Origin: SHLQ01 sp033344795
GTDB taxonomy: Bacteria > Actinomycetota > Acidimicrobiia > Acidimicrobiales > SHLQ01
NCBI GenBank assembly: GCA_033344795.1
Contig: JAWPMS010000001.1
Coordinates: forward strand, 1,736,001 to 1,800,000
Direction: 5' to 3'
DNA length: 64,000 nt
Shown here: positions 45,373 through 53,520 of the stretch, piece after piece
Layout: every line of letters begins with the position of its first letter
Numbering within the stretch: position 1 is the first letter of the stretch
Notes under the pieces: model-generated
Database searches by the model: none
Told to the model about the DNA's origin: nothing
What the model saw: only the letters and a program-made list of their open reading frames with translations
Made by a program: the position numbers and the translations under genes

Positions 45373-45663
45373 GTGTCCATCTCCTTGTGTTTGCCGATCC
45401 CGCCATTCGGGTTCGGGTGGGGACACACAGGAGATGATTGGTCGGCCGGTTTCTTACACCCCACGACGAGAACGCTTGCGACGCAACCCCATCGAGTGCG
45501 TTGGCCTCAACTCGTCGCAGTCCCGTTTCGACTGGCGAGAGTGCGGCGTCGCCATCTTTCGTCACAAATCCGCCAGCTCCCCGCCAAGCTTTGCACCGGT
45601 CGTTCCTGCACGGTGAGAACACCAACTCACCAACGTCGCCACGGCGACATGAAAGGAAACACC
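45373..45663. other. Divergent intergenic region with nothing recognised
   Basis: 291 bases separate the secreted-protein gene from the OsmC-like gene. Open frames here are short and read into the neighbours. I see no dyad longer than a few bases, no clear -35/-10 pair and no RNA fold I can support. It must hold the promoters of both flanking units. Confidence 0.4.
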
Positions 45664-46233
45664 ATGACCACGTCCACCAACCAGCCCGTCTACAACGGCG
45701 TGAACGTTGCTGCCCTCCTCGATGCCCGTACGGCGCTCGCCGAAACGCCGGAGGCGGCCGCGTTCGTGTGGAAGGCCGAGTCGACCTGGATCCGCGGCAC
45801 GCACACCACATCCAAGGTCGGCGCCTTCTTCGGTCTCGGCGCGGAGCAGGCTCGGGACACTGGTGGTCACGAGGTGTCCACCGACCACCCGGAACAGTTC
45901 GCGGCCGACGACCAGGCCATGACCCCGGTCGAGATGATGCTCTGCGGGCTCGCGGGGTGCCTCACCGCCGGCGTGGCCACCGTCGCCCAGCACCGCGACA
46001 TCCAACTGCACTCGGTGCGGGCAACGCTCGAGGCCGACATGGACCTGCAGGGCATTCTCGGCATCGATCCGGACGTTCGCAACGGGTTCAACGCCGTGCG
46101 GGTCGTGTTCGACATCGACGCCGACGCCACGACCGACGAGCTCGCCGCTCTGTTGGCCCAGTCGCAGAAGCGCTCTGCGGTCTACGACATCATGACGAGC
46201 ACGACGGCGGTCACCGTCGGTCTCGCCACCTGA
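45664..46233 (+). CDS. OsmC-like protein lacking the second peroxidatic-pair cysteine
   Basis: 189 aa. The AAGGA ribosome site lies six bases before the ATG. The OsmC fold is recognised from TPVEMMLCGLAGCLTAGVAT, with the helix-embedded Cys of the family, and a following beta/alpha half. OsmC/Ohr proteins reduce organic hydroperoxides through two cysteines. Here the place of the second Cys reads SQKRSAVYDIM, so only the LAGC cysteine and a nearby LC cysteine remain. It may therefore not be a classical peroxidase. It heads an apparent three-gene unit with an FAD oxidoreductase 26 bases downstream and a regulator overlapping that. Confidence 0.85.
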   Translation: MTTSTNQPVYNGVNVAALLDARTALAETPEAAAFVWKAESTWIRGTHTTSKVGAFFGLGAEQARDTGGHEVSTDHPEQFAADDQAMTPVEMMLCGLAGCLTAGVATVAQHRDIQLHSVRATLEADMDLQGILGIDPDVRNGFNAVRVVFDIDADATTDELAALLAQSQKRSAVYDIMTSTTAVTVGLAT

Positions 46234-46259
46234 ACTCGCAGACGCTCGGGAGGATGATC

Positions 46260-47390
46260 ATGAACACCCACTACGACGCTGTCGTCGTCGGCGGCCGCGT
46301 TGCCGGTGCCGCGACGGCGATGCTGCTCGCACGGGCCGGGGCGGACGTCCTGCTCATCGAACGCGGTACTCCCGGCCGAGACACGTTGTCCACGCATGCG
46401 CTGATGCGAGGCGCGGTCGTGCAGCTCGATCGGTGGGGTCTGCTCGATGAGGTCGCGGCCTCGACCCCGGCCGTGACGGCCACAGCGTTTCGGTATCCCA
46501 CTGGTGACGTGCGCTTCGAGATCGAGCCGCTGTATGCGCCGCGACGGACGGTTCTCGATCCGATCATGGCGAACGCGGCGGCTCGAGCAGGCGCCATCGT
46601 CGTCCACGAGACCTCGCTCGTTGGTGTCTCGCGAGACTCCGATGAGCGGGTCTGCGGGGTGACGCTCAGCGGAAAGATAAGCGGACAGGTCAGCGCCGAC
46701 ATCGTGATCGGGGCCGACGGGTTGCACAGCACGGTCGCGCGGCTTGTCGATGCCCCCGTCATCCGGTCGGGATCGGCCTCGAACGCCACGATCGTCGCCT
46801 ACGTCGAGGATGCACCCCTCGATCCGGGGGCGTACGTCTGGGGGTACTCGTCGAACGCCGTCGCCGGGGTGATCCCGACGAATGCAGGTCGCCACTGCGT
46901 CTTCGTCTCGTACCCGACAGCCGACTTTCGGGCCCGCGCGCACGGAAGCATCCCACAGTCGTTTCGCCGATTGCTCGATTACGTCGACCCGGCAACCGCA
47001 TCCGCAGTCGCGGCCGGCAAGAGGGTGGGCCCGCTTCGAAGCACCCCCGGACACGTCGGCCAGTTTCGGCAGGCGTCCGGAGCGGGCTGGGCGCTCGTCG
47101 GCGACGCCGGGTACTTCAAGGACCCGGGCGCCGCCCATGGGATCAGCGACGCATTCCGCGACGCCGAGCTGTTGAGCCATGCCATCGCCGCTGGCGATCT
47201 CACTTCGTATGGGCGGCAACGCGACGCACTTTCCGCTGAACTCTTCGACGTCCTCGAGCGAATCGTTTCGTTCAGTTGGACGCTCGAGGGACTCCCCGAG
47301 CTGCACGGCGAACTGATCTCCGCGATGAGTGATGAGCTCCGAGGGTTTCTGTCTGTCGTGCGCGATCGCACTGCAGTCCTCGCAGCATGA
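46260..47390 (+). CDS. FAD-dependent oxidoreductase / monooxygenase (geranylgeranyl-reductase-like)
   Basis: 376 aa. The N-terminal dinucleotide fold is YDAVVVGGRVAGAATAMLLA, ending in the acidic LLIER. The second FAD motif is VIGADGLHSTVARLV, and the third (GDAGYFKDPGAAHGISDAF) binds the FAD ribityl. This is the PHBH-type family; the substrate is unknown. GGGAGG lies six bases before the ATG at 46260; the much longer open frame upstream runs out of phase through the OsmC gene and is not coding. The stop overlaps the next start by four bases (ATGA), so regulator and enzyme are translationally coupled. Confidence 0.88.
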   Translation: MNTHYDAVVVGGRVAGAATAMLLARAGADVLLIERGTPGRDTLSTHALMRGAVVQLDRWGLLDEVAASTPAVTATAFRYPTGDVRFEIEPLYAPRRTVLDPIMANAAARAGAIVVHETSLVGVSRDSDERVCGVTLSGKISGQVSADIVIGADGLHSTVARLVDAPVIRSGSASNATIVAYVEDAPLDPGAYVWGYSSNAVAGVIPTNAGRHCVFVSYPTADFRARAHGSIPQSFRRLLDYVDPATASAVAAGKRVGPLRSTPGHVGQFRQASGAGWALVGDAGYFKDPGAAHGISDAFRDAELLSHAIAAGDLTSYGRQRDALSAELFDVLERIVSFSWTLEGLPELHGELISAMSDELRGFLSVVRDRTAVLAA

Positions 47391-49135
47391 TGCACCCTGC
47401 CAACTCCGAACCGCCTGAAAGCACCTCAACTACGATGGAGCCTGTGGCCGACGTGTTCCGGTTCAACGACTGCGAGATCGACCTCCGAAACTTCGAGCTT
47501 CGGCGATCGGATCAAGCCGTCGCGATCGAACCCCAGGTGTTCGACGTGCTCGCCCTCCTCATCGCCCACGCCGGCGAGGTGGTGACCAAAGAAGACATCC
47601 TCGACTCCGTCTGGGGAAGTCGGTTTGTATCGGAGTCGGCGCTCACGAGTCGGATCAAGCTCGCCCGTCAAGCGGTCGGAGATGACGGTCGACGTCAGCA
47701 CACCATCAAGACCCTCCACGGCCGGGGCTATCGATTCGTCGCCGATGTCTTCTCGCCCGAGACCGCGGAGACACCGTCGACCGCGGCGGAGCCCAAAGCT
47801 CGGGAGCGAGCCAGTCGCTTCGAAATCGAGACGAGATACGCGCGGCACAACGGTCGGGCGACCGCGTATCAAGTCGTCGGCGATGGCCCGACCGACATCT
47901 TGTTCGTCAACGGATTCGTGTCTCATCTAGAGTTGCAATGGGAGATCCCCGGGTTCTGTGACTTCTTCGAACGCTTGAGCGAACTCGGCCGGCTGATCGT
48001 GTACGACCGATTGGGGACCGGGCTCTCCGATCGGCTGGCTCCTGGCGAGGTCGCCACCGTCGAGGACCGGGTCGCCGAGGCCGTGGCGGTTCTCGACGCG
48101 GTCGGCGCGACCGACGTCGACGTCATCGGCATCAGCGAGGGTGGGGCGATGTCGGTGTTGCTCGCTGCACAACACCCGCAGCGGGTGCGATCCATGTCGC
48201 TGATCAACTCGTTCGTCAACGACGACCACCAAGACCCAGCGACCAACCAGTGGTTCCTCGACTGGATGGAGCAAAACTGGGGCCGGGGCAGCGTCTATAC
48301 GAAGATCCTCGCGCCGAGCTGGGATCGCAATCCGACCATGCGTCAGCTGTGCGCACGATACGAGCGCCACGCTGCGACCCCTGGGGCCGCTCGCAGGATC
48401 ATCGAGAACACGATCGCGCACACCGACGCCGCGGCGCTTCTTCCCGACGTCAACGTTCCGACCTGTGTCGTGCACAGGGTCGGCGACCAACTCGTTCCGC
48501 TCGCCGCTGGCGAGTACATCGCGGACCATATCCGTGACGCCCGATTCGTTCGGCTCGAGGGTGATGATCATCTCGCCTTCGCCGGCGACCGCGACGCGCT
48601 TCTCGCGCCGATCGAGGAGCTGATCACCGGAATCCCTGGTCATGCTCCGGAGCACGAACGAAGTCTCCGGGCACTCGTGTTCGCCGACATCGTCGACTCG
48701 ACGAGTATGGCCGTAGAGATGGGGGATCAGCGGTGGAGCGACCTTCTCGTCCGGTTCCACGACCGGGCCCGTGACACGGCCGAACGACTCGGCGGGCGGG
48801 TGGTCAAGACCATCGGGGACGGTGTGCTATTCGAGCTGAGCGGGCCGGCGCGCGCGGTCAGGAGCGCGCTCGACCTGCAACAGGCGATCGCGCCGCTGGG
48901 TCTGCAGCTCCGGTCGGGGGTACATTTCGCCGCTGTCGAGACGATTGGTGACGACCTCGCCGGCATCGGGGTGCACATCTGCGCTCGCGTCGCATCGCTC
49001 GCCGAACCCGGCGAGGTCTGGGTGTCTCGCACTGTCTTCGACCTCGTCGCAGGATCGGGGCTCGAGTTCAGCAGTCGGGGTGTCCACGAGCTGCGCGGCG
49101 CGTCGCAGACCTGGGAACTCTTCGCTGCGACCTGA
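47387..49135 (+). CDS. Fusion of winged-helix DNA-binding domain, alpha/beta hydrolase and class III nucleotide cyclase
   Basis: 582 aa in three parts. Residues 20-115 form an OmpR/ToxR-type winged helix (EPQVFDVLALLIAHAGEVVT, ending HTIKTLHGRGYRFV). Residues 145-420 form an alpha/beta hydrolase with the nucleophile elbow GISEGGAMS and a terminal DDHLAFAG His. Residues 425-582 form a cyclase domain (LVFADIVDSTSMAVEMGD and VVKTIGDGVLFEL with both metal Asp). A soluble one-piece regulator that could sense or hydrolyse a small ester, make cAMP and bind DNA is plausible. The start overlaps the upstream stop; an ATG at 47435 is an alternative. Confidence 0.9.
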   Translation: MMHPANSEPPESTSTTMEPVADVFRFNDCEIDLRNFELRRSDQAVAIEPQVFDVLALLIAHAGEVVTKEDILDSVWGSRFVSESALTSRIKLARQAVGDDGRRQHTIKTLHGRGYRFVADVFSPETAETPSTAAEPKARERASRFEIETRYARHNGRATAYQVVGDGPTDILFVNGFVSHLELQWEIPGFCDFFERLSELGRLIVYDRLGTGLSDRLAPGEVATVEDRVAEAVAVLDAVGATDVDVIGISEGGAMSVLLAAQHPQRVRSMSLINSFVNDDHQDPATNQWFLDWMEQNWGRGSVYTKILAPSWDRNPTMRQLCARYERHAATPGAARRIIENTIAHTDAAALLPDVNVPTCVVHRVGDQLVPLAAGEYIADHIRDARFVRLEGDDHLAFAGDRDALLAPIEELITGIPGHAPEHERSLRALVFADIVDSTSMAVEMGDQRWSDLLVRFHDRARDTAERLGGRVVKTIGDGVLFELSGPARAVRSALDLQQAIAPLGLQLRSGVHFAAVETIGDDLAGIGVHICARVASLAEPGEVWVSRTVFDLVAGSGLEFSSRGVHELRGASQTWELFAAT

Positions 49136-49236
49136 GCGTCATCAGCGGGTGCGGAACGAGACGTGCGTTCGGTGTTGTACCACCTTCGGGTGAAGACCGC
49201 GTCGGCGGAGGGCCACCCGAGACCTGAGCGTGTGCT

Positions 49237-49689
49237 CTAGGTAGGCGGGTGTTCCTCTGGTCGACCTTCCCCAAGGCGGAGCCGTAACTCCGGGTGACCG
49301 GTTGCTTCACCGACGTACCGGCCGACAACTTCGAAACCGTATGTGTCGTAGAAGCGACGGCCTCGGAGGTTGGCTTCGAGGACGCTTAGCTCCAGGAACG
49401 GGCGCGCGTCTCGAGCACCGTCCATCAGCGAACGCCCGACGCCGCGCCCCTGATAGGCGGGGTCGACGAAGATGGCGCCCACTTCGTTCCCGACCAGCGA
49501 CAGAAACCCCACCACGCGCCCGTCGGTCTCGTAGATCGTTGTCTCGGACAGCGGCAGCCATTGGTCGGCGATCTGGCGCCGCTCTGTCTCGAAGAAGTCC
49601 TCAGAGAGAAATGAGTGCGCTATCAGCGAGGCTCGGTACCAGACGTCGAGCAACTCTCCTAGATCCTCGTCGGTGTATCTGCGAATCAT
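49237..49689 (-). CDS. GNAT family N-acetyltransferase
   Basis: 150 aa, normal GNAT size. The acetyl-CoA motif A is AIFVDPAYQGRGVGRSLM, followed by ELSVLEANLRGRRFYDTYGF, the motif-B helix and strand usual in YjaB/PhnO-like members. It transfers acetyl from acetyl-CoA to an amine; the substrate is not predictable. I start at the ATG at 49689, one codon inside a possible GTG. It lies between the cyclase fusion gene (convergent) and a LysR gene (same strand, upstream). Confidence 0.85.
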   Translation of the reverse strand: MIRRYTDEDLGELLDVWYRASLIAHSFLSEDFFETERRQIADQWLPLSETTIYETDGRVVGFLSLVGNEVGAIFVDPAYQGRGVGRSLMDGARDARPFLELSVLEANLRGRRFYDTYGFEVVGRYVGEATGHPELRLRLGEGRPEEHPPT

Positions 49690-49708
49690 CACTCACCAAC
49701 GCTAATTC

Positions 49709-50617
49709 CTAGAGGTCGCTGAACACGGCTGCGACTCGCTCGTGGAACCACCGCACGCCTGGCTCGTCGCCATGGGCGGCACTGCGGAACAGCGACAGCC
49801 CCAATGGCGCGAGGTCGAACGGTGGTTCGCGTTCCTCGAGGTTGTATGCAGCGGCGCTGTTGCCCATGGTCACCGATGGGACGGTGAGGAGGAGGTCGGT
49901 ATTGGCGAGTATCGGTGCGGCCATCGAGAAATGTGGGACGACAGCGCGCACGTCTCGGTGAATTCCGAGCTCGGTGGCCTTTCGGTCTGTGGGGCCTTGC
50001 CCCTCGGCGACGGCAGGCCGGACCTGAAGGTGGGGGTAGTTTGACCAGGCGGTCAGGGACCAGTGGTCGAAGGCTGGGTGGCCAGCTCGGGCGTAGACGG
50101 CCCACGGCCAGGCGTCCAGCGGTGTGGAGCGCAGGTCGTCGCTCTGCGCGGCGCCGCTGGCGATGAGTGCGTCGTAGCGGCCCTCCGCGAGATCTCGGAC
50201 GGCCGAAGCTGAGTACGGGGCCAGCTCGACGCGAACCCCGGGCGCCGCGGTGTGGATGTCTCGAAGGAGGGATGGAACGAGTGATGCGACGAAGTCGGGT
50301 GCGGCCAGGCGAAAGGTCCGAGTCGACGTCGCGGGATTGAACGCTTCTGGGGTTTCGATTGTGCTCGATACCTGTCGCAATAGCCGGGGCAGCGTCTCGG
50401 CCAAGCTCTCGGCGCGAACAGTCGGACGCATGCGGCGCCCATCGCGCAACAAAAGTTCGTCGTCGAACAGCACCCGGAGACGTTTGAGCGCGTGACTGAC
50501 CGCAGATGGGGTGAGATTCAGCTTTTCCGCCGCGAGGGTGACGCTCTGCTCTCGGAGCAGGGCGTCGAGCACGACGAGAAGGTTGAGGTCGACATCTCTC
50601 AGTTGAATCATGTTCAT
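49709..50617 (-). CDS. LysR family transcriptional regulator
   Basis: 302 aa, normal length. The N-terminal helix-turn-helix is seen in LRDVDLNLLVVLDALLREQS and LTPSAVSHALKRLR, followed by a periplasmic-binding-like effector domain (FRLAAPDFVASLVPSLL and GRYDALIASG). It is closest in style to the NahR/NodD/LinR branch, which has the RDVDLNLL start. It is divergent from a small membrane-protein gene; a perfect inverted repeat between them is a probable operator. The GNAT gene lies immediately downstream. The first ATG is used; a second lies two codons on. Confidence 0.9.
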   Translation of the reverse strand: MNMIQLRDVDLNLLVVLDALLREQSVTLAAEKLNLTPSAVSHALKRLRVLFDDELLLRDGRRMRPTVRAESLAETLPRLLRQVSSTIETPEAFNPATSTRTFRLAAPDFVASLVPSLLRDIHTAAPGVRVELAPYSASAVRDLAEGRYDALIASGAAQSDDLRSTPLDAWPWAVYARAGHPAFDHWSLTAWSNYPHLQVRPAVAEGQGPTDRKATELGIHRDVRAVVPHFSMAAPILANTDLLLTVPSVTMGNSAAAYNLEEREPPFDLAPLGLSLFRSAAHGDEPGVRWFHERVAAVFSDL

Positions 50618-50622
50618 TCCAT

Positions 50623-50646
50623 ATGAATCTGTTCTGTTTGATTCAT
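50623..50646. promoter_or_regulatory. LysR operator-like dyad ATGAATC-N10-GATTCAT
   Basis: Perfect 7-bp arms at 50623-50629 and 50640-50646, six bases upstream of the LysR start and 82 bases before the divergent gene. It fits autoregulation plus control of the membrane-protein gene. Confidence 0.6.
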
Positions 50647-50727
50647 CTTAAGTGCATTGCATACGGTTCACCATCGGATGGCCACTCGCACACGAGGTGA
50701 CGGCGTCCTCGGACCCCGGAAGGACCC

Positions 50728-51195
50728 ATGAACATGCTTACTCGGATCAGAACGTCTCCCATACCGTGGTGGGTCAACCTCCTTGTTCTCGCCCTTGTGG
50801 CGTTCATGGCGATACAGGTGGTGTGGAACTACTTCGACAATCAAGTGCTTCTGGACTCGGGTATCACCATCCAAGGCGACCCGGACCAAAATGTGATCTA
50901 CACGACCGCAGGGAGGCTCGTGGCCATGATTGCTGCGTCCCTGTTGGTGCTGTTCACGCAGAACCCGGCGCAGTTCGTCGTGGTCATGTTCATGAGCGCG
51001 ATCCGTGAGGCTCAGGAAGGGGTTATCGACCCGCTTTACCCGATGGCCGATGCACCCTTCAGCCCGACCGTCGACTTCTTGGTGCACGTGGTGATCGTCG
51101 CCGCCGAGGTCGCAGCGCTTGTGGTTGTGTACCGGATCGCAACGCGGCAACACGCTTCCCCAGAACTGCAGGCCGAGGGTGCGCCTGTCAGTTGA
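50728..51195 (+). CDS. Small membrane protein, LysR-linked, unknown
   Basis: 155 aa with about three or four hydrophobic helices: WWVNLLVLALVAFMAIQVVW (10-35), GRLVAMIAASLLVLFT (62-80), a weaker one, and LVHVVIVAAEVAALVVVYRI (120-140). It has the acidic loop residues and the size of small four-helix membrane proteins, but I cannot place it in a family. AAGGA lies upstream of the ATG. Its divergent partner is the LysR gene, the likely regulator. Confidence 0.7.
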   Translation: MNMLTRIRTSPIPWWVNLLVLALVAFMAIQVVWNYFDNQVLLDSGITIQGDPDQNVIYTTAGRLVAMIAASLLVLFTQNPAQFVVVMFMSAIREAQEGVIDPLYPMADAPFSPTVDFLVHVVIVAAEVAALVVVYRIATRQHASPELQAEGAPVS

Positions 51196-51349
51196 GGGAG
51201 CCGTTTGTCTCGAAGATGGTCGGGCCGAACTTAGATGGTCGGCGAAAGGACTCATCGCACGGTGTCGGTGAGCGGCTGACCAATTCAGCACCGCTGTCCG
51301 GTTGCGCCACTCGGCGAGGCTGAACTCGACGGAGTCTGACGTTCTTGAA

Positions 51350-52591
51350 TCAGGCCAAGATGTCGCGAACGACGTCTCGGGCAGAACGGGCGGCGTCGTC
51401 GACCGCACTCCAATCACCGTGGCTCGTGTACGCGTCCCCTGCGAGGAACAGGCGATCGCTGAAGCGCTCTGCCAACGTCTCGGGGATGTTCCAGTCGGCG
51501 TCGTCGGCGAGGTACGCCGCACGGGCGAAGGGTTCGTCGTTCCAGTTCTGCGCGATGTGCTGGATGTACGAACGTGACGCAACACCGTCGAAAATCTCGT
51601 CGAGCTCAGCGAGGATGGCGTCTCGGAGCTCTGCGCCCTCGTCGAGGGCTTGGTATCGCTCGGCCGGGGCGCCGACGGTGAACAGGCCGAGCACGTGCGC
51701 ATCGGAGTCCTGGCCGTAGGACGCGTCGTAGTAGAGGCGCTGGCCTTCGGGTGTGTCGCTGTCAGTGAACGACAACGCGACGGGATAGAAGCGCTCGGTG
51801 AACTCGACGAACACCTTCATGCCGCCCCAGATCTTCGCTCGTTCGATAGCGCCCCGATGGGCGTCGGGCAGTGGTGGCGTGAACTCGACGCGTTTGTCCT
51901 GCAGCAGTTTGATCGGCACCGTGACGATGGCCCGATCGGCCTCGTACACCTCTCCGGCGGCGCTGGTCAGAATCACGCGGTCGCCGCTGTGGTCGATTCG
52001 GACGATCTCGATGTCGTAGTCGATCAGCCCGGCAAGGTCGGGGAGGAGGTGTGTCTCGAAGAAGTCAAGCCAACTCGACCCGACGAACTTGAGGTCACTG
52101 TCGACAGCGTCGCCCATCACTTCTGTTTGGAGAGTGCCGTCGTAGTACGCGACCTCATCGGATGGTTGATATGCAGCGAGTTCCACGATTGGTTCGATGC
52201 CACCATTGATGTCGGTGAGCTCCTCGCCGTCTTCGTGGAGCCATTCACCGCCGAGCGGGATCGGGAAGTCCACGAAGTCTCGCGTATGGCGAATGCGGCC
52301 ACCGTAGGTGGGTCGGGCCTCGAGCACACGAACGTCGACACCTGCGCGATTCAACAGCGCCGCGGCCGAGATGCCGGCTGGGCCCGCACCCACGACGATC
52401 ACCGACCCGACCTCGGCGGTTTCGCTGCTGGTCGCCTCGGTCTCGTCGTCGAACTCGCCAGAGCACCCGGCGAGCAGTGCAGCGAGGCCAGAGGCCGCGG
52501 CTCCCTGAATGACGGCGCGACGACCGATCGGGACACCTACGCCGGTCGTGGCAAATGATTCCAGAGAAGCCGGAGGCGATCGATGGCTCAT
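51350..52591 (-). CDS. Exported flavin-containing amine oxidase (Tat lipoprotein)
   Basis: 413 aa. The N-terminus has a twin-arginine motif and lipobox (GRRAVIQGAAASGLAALLAGC), so it is probably exported folded by Tat and lipid-anchored. The FAD fold is VIVVGAGPAGISAAALLNRA, the flavin-oxidase motif ARPTYGGRIRHTRD with LGGEWLH, and the C-terminal FAD motif is LFLAGDAYTSHGDWSAVDDA. It would oxidise an amine or amino acid and release peroxide outside the membrane. The gene is on the same strand as the YHS membrane-protein gene, 23 bases downstream of it, and may be in the same MerR-controlled unit. Confidence 0.88.
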   Translation of the reverse strand: MSHRSPPASLESFATTGVGVPIGRRAVIQGAAASGLAALLAGCSGEFDDETEATSSETAEVGSVIVVGAGPAGISAAALLNRAGVDVRVLEARPTYGGRIRHTRDFVDFPIPLGGEWLHEDGEELTDINGGIEPIVELAAYQPSDEVAYYDGTLQTEVMGDAVDSDLKFVGSSWLDFFETHLLPDLAGLIDYDIEIVRIDHSGDRVILTSAAGEVYEADRAIVTVPIKLLQDKRVEFTPPLPDAHRGAIERAKIWGGMKVFVEFTERFYPVALSFTDSDTPEGQRLYYDASYGQDSDAHVLGLFTVGAPAERYQALDEGAELRDAILAELDEIFDGVASRSYIQHIAQNWNDEPFARAAYLADDADWNIPETLAERFSDRLFLAGDAYTSHGDWSAVDDAARSARDVVRDILA

Positions 52592-52614
52592 CGTCGATCA
52601 CAATATCTGTGGGC

Positions 52615-53409
52615 CTAACGGGGGCGGCGGTCAGACAGCAGTGCACGCGCGTCAAGCTTCTGAATGCGGCCAGCCAACGGTCCAAACATGGATGACGCCA
52701 GCAGATTCTTGTTGATGTACAACCTGCCGTCTTTGATCCGCCACCGTTTGGGGGATCCCTTCAGATCACTGCCCATGACTTTGGCGACCGCGCAATGCCC
52801 ACCGAACGCTGGCGCGAACTTGTCCGGGTCAGCATCGAAGAGCTCGCGGTTCTCTGCTGTTGCAAAGAGCCACGTTGCTCCGTTCCATTCACGGCTGATG
52901 TTGGAGTTCCCCTTGGTGGGCGCCCCGACGGTGAAATAGGCAACCGGGTCGTGGCCTTGAAGTGCCTGTCCAGCGCTGTCGGTGTAGACGGTTGTCGTCA
53001 TGGCTGTGTCGGCATCGAGTCTGTTCCACCACAGCGCCGCAACCGCAAGACCAATCAGGAGATGCGAGATGTCGAGAGCGATCAGGGCTCCGAGGCCCGG
53101 TCGATCGTCTGGCAGCAGTTCCTGATCAACCCTCAAGCCGATGTTGAACACCAAGGCTCCAACGAAAAAGCCGGCCATGGCCAATCCCGCCGGGACGCGT
53201 GTCCTTCGCCAAAGGATCAGACCCGCCAGAGCGAGCTCGATCAACCCGACCAAGACAAAGAACCCGGCGCCAAGGCTCGAGTCGCCCAACTGATATGTGG
53301 TGTTGAGTTCCTCGCGCCAGTCACTGTCGGCAAGCTTGCGGGTGGCGGGGTACAACAGGGCTGCGGCTGCGACGAACGGCAGGGTCTTCGATATCAGATT
53401 CTTGATCAC
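52615..53409 (-). CDS. Membrane protein with C-terminal YHS domain, MerR-linked
   Basis: 264 aa. Four hydrophobic helices (from KTLPFVAAAALLYPA to LLIGLAVAALWW) resemble DoxX-type membrane proteins. A periplasmic or cytosolic YHS domain follows (GHDPVAYFTVGAPTKG and FAPAFGGHCAVAKVMG). YHS domains are small metal- or ligand-binding modules found in metal-efflux and monooxygenase systems. A much longer frame is open upstream, but the promoter dictates the start: a minus-strand TTGACC/TACCGT pair predicts transcription beginning at about 53410, immediately before the GTG at 53409, so the message looks leaderless. Confidence 0.75.
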   Translation of the reverse strand: MIKNLISKTLPFVAAAALLYPATRKLADSDWREELNTTYQLGDSSLGAGFFVLVGLIELALAGLILWRRTRVPAGLAMAGFFVGALVFNIGLRVDQELLPDDRPGLGALIALDISHLLIGLAVAALWWNRLDADTAMTTTVYTDSAGQALQGHDPVAYFTVGAPTKGNSNISREWNGATWLFATAENRELFDADPDKFAPAFGGHCAVAKVMGSDLKGSPKRWRIKDGRLYINKNLLASSMFGPLAGRIQKLDARALLSDRRPR

Positions 53410-53416
53410 TCTGACG

Positions 53417-53447
53417 ACGGTAAAGATTGTCACCGTGTCAAGGTCAA
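53417..53447 (-). promoter_or_regulatory. MerR-type promoter with 19-bp spacer (YHS gene)
   Basis: Read on the minus strand: -35 TTGACC, a 19-bp spacer and -10 TACCGT. The spacer carries the dyad TTGACACGGTGACAA. A 19-bp spacer with the operator inside is the hallmark of promoters activated by MerR-family DNA twisting. Confidence 0.75.
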
Positions 53448-53483
53448 GGGCCTCCACAGAGTTATCAGCGGCGGCGCGAACGG

Positions 53484-53514
53484 TTGACCTTGACACAGTG
53501 GCAACCCGTACGCT
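53484..53514 (+). promoter_or_regulatory. MerR-type promoter with 19-bp spacer (merR-like gene)
   Basis: -35 TTGACC (53484-53489), 19-bp spacer, -10 TACGCT (53509-53514), with the dyad TTGACACAGTGGCAA at 53490-53504. The predicted start site is at or next to the ATG at 53521, so the regulator's message is probably leaderless. Confidence 0.75.
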
Positions 53515-53520
53515 CGTGAC

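Noticed and set aside
45438..46259. 270-codon N-terminal extension of the FAD oxidoreductase frame
   Set aside because: It runs out of frame through the OsmC-like gene, is Arg-rich and featureless, and GGGAGG marks the start at 46260.
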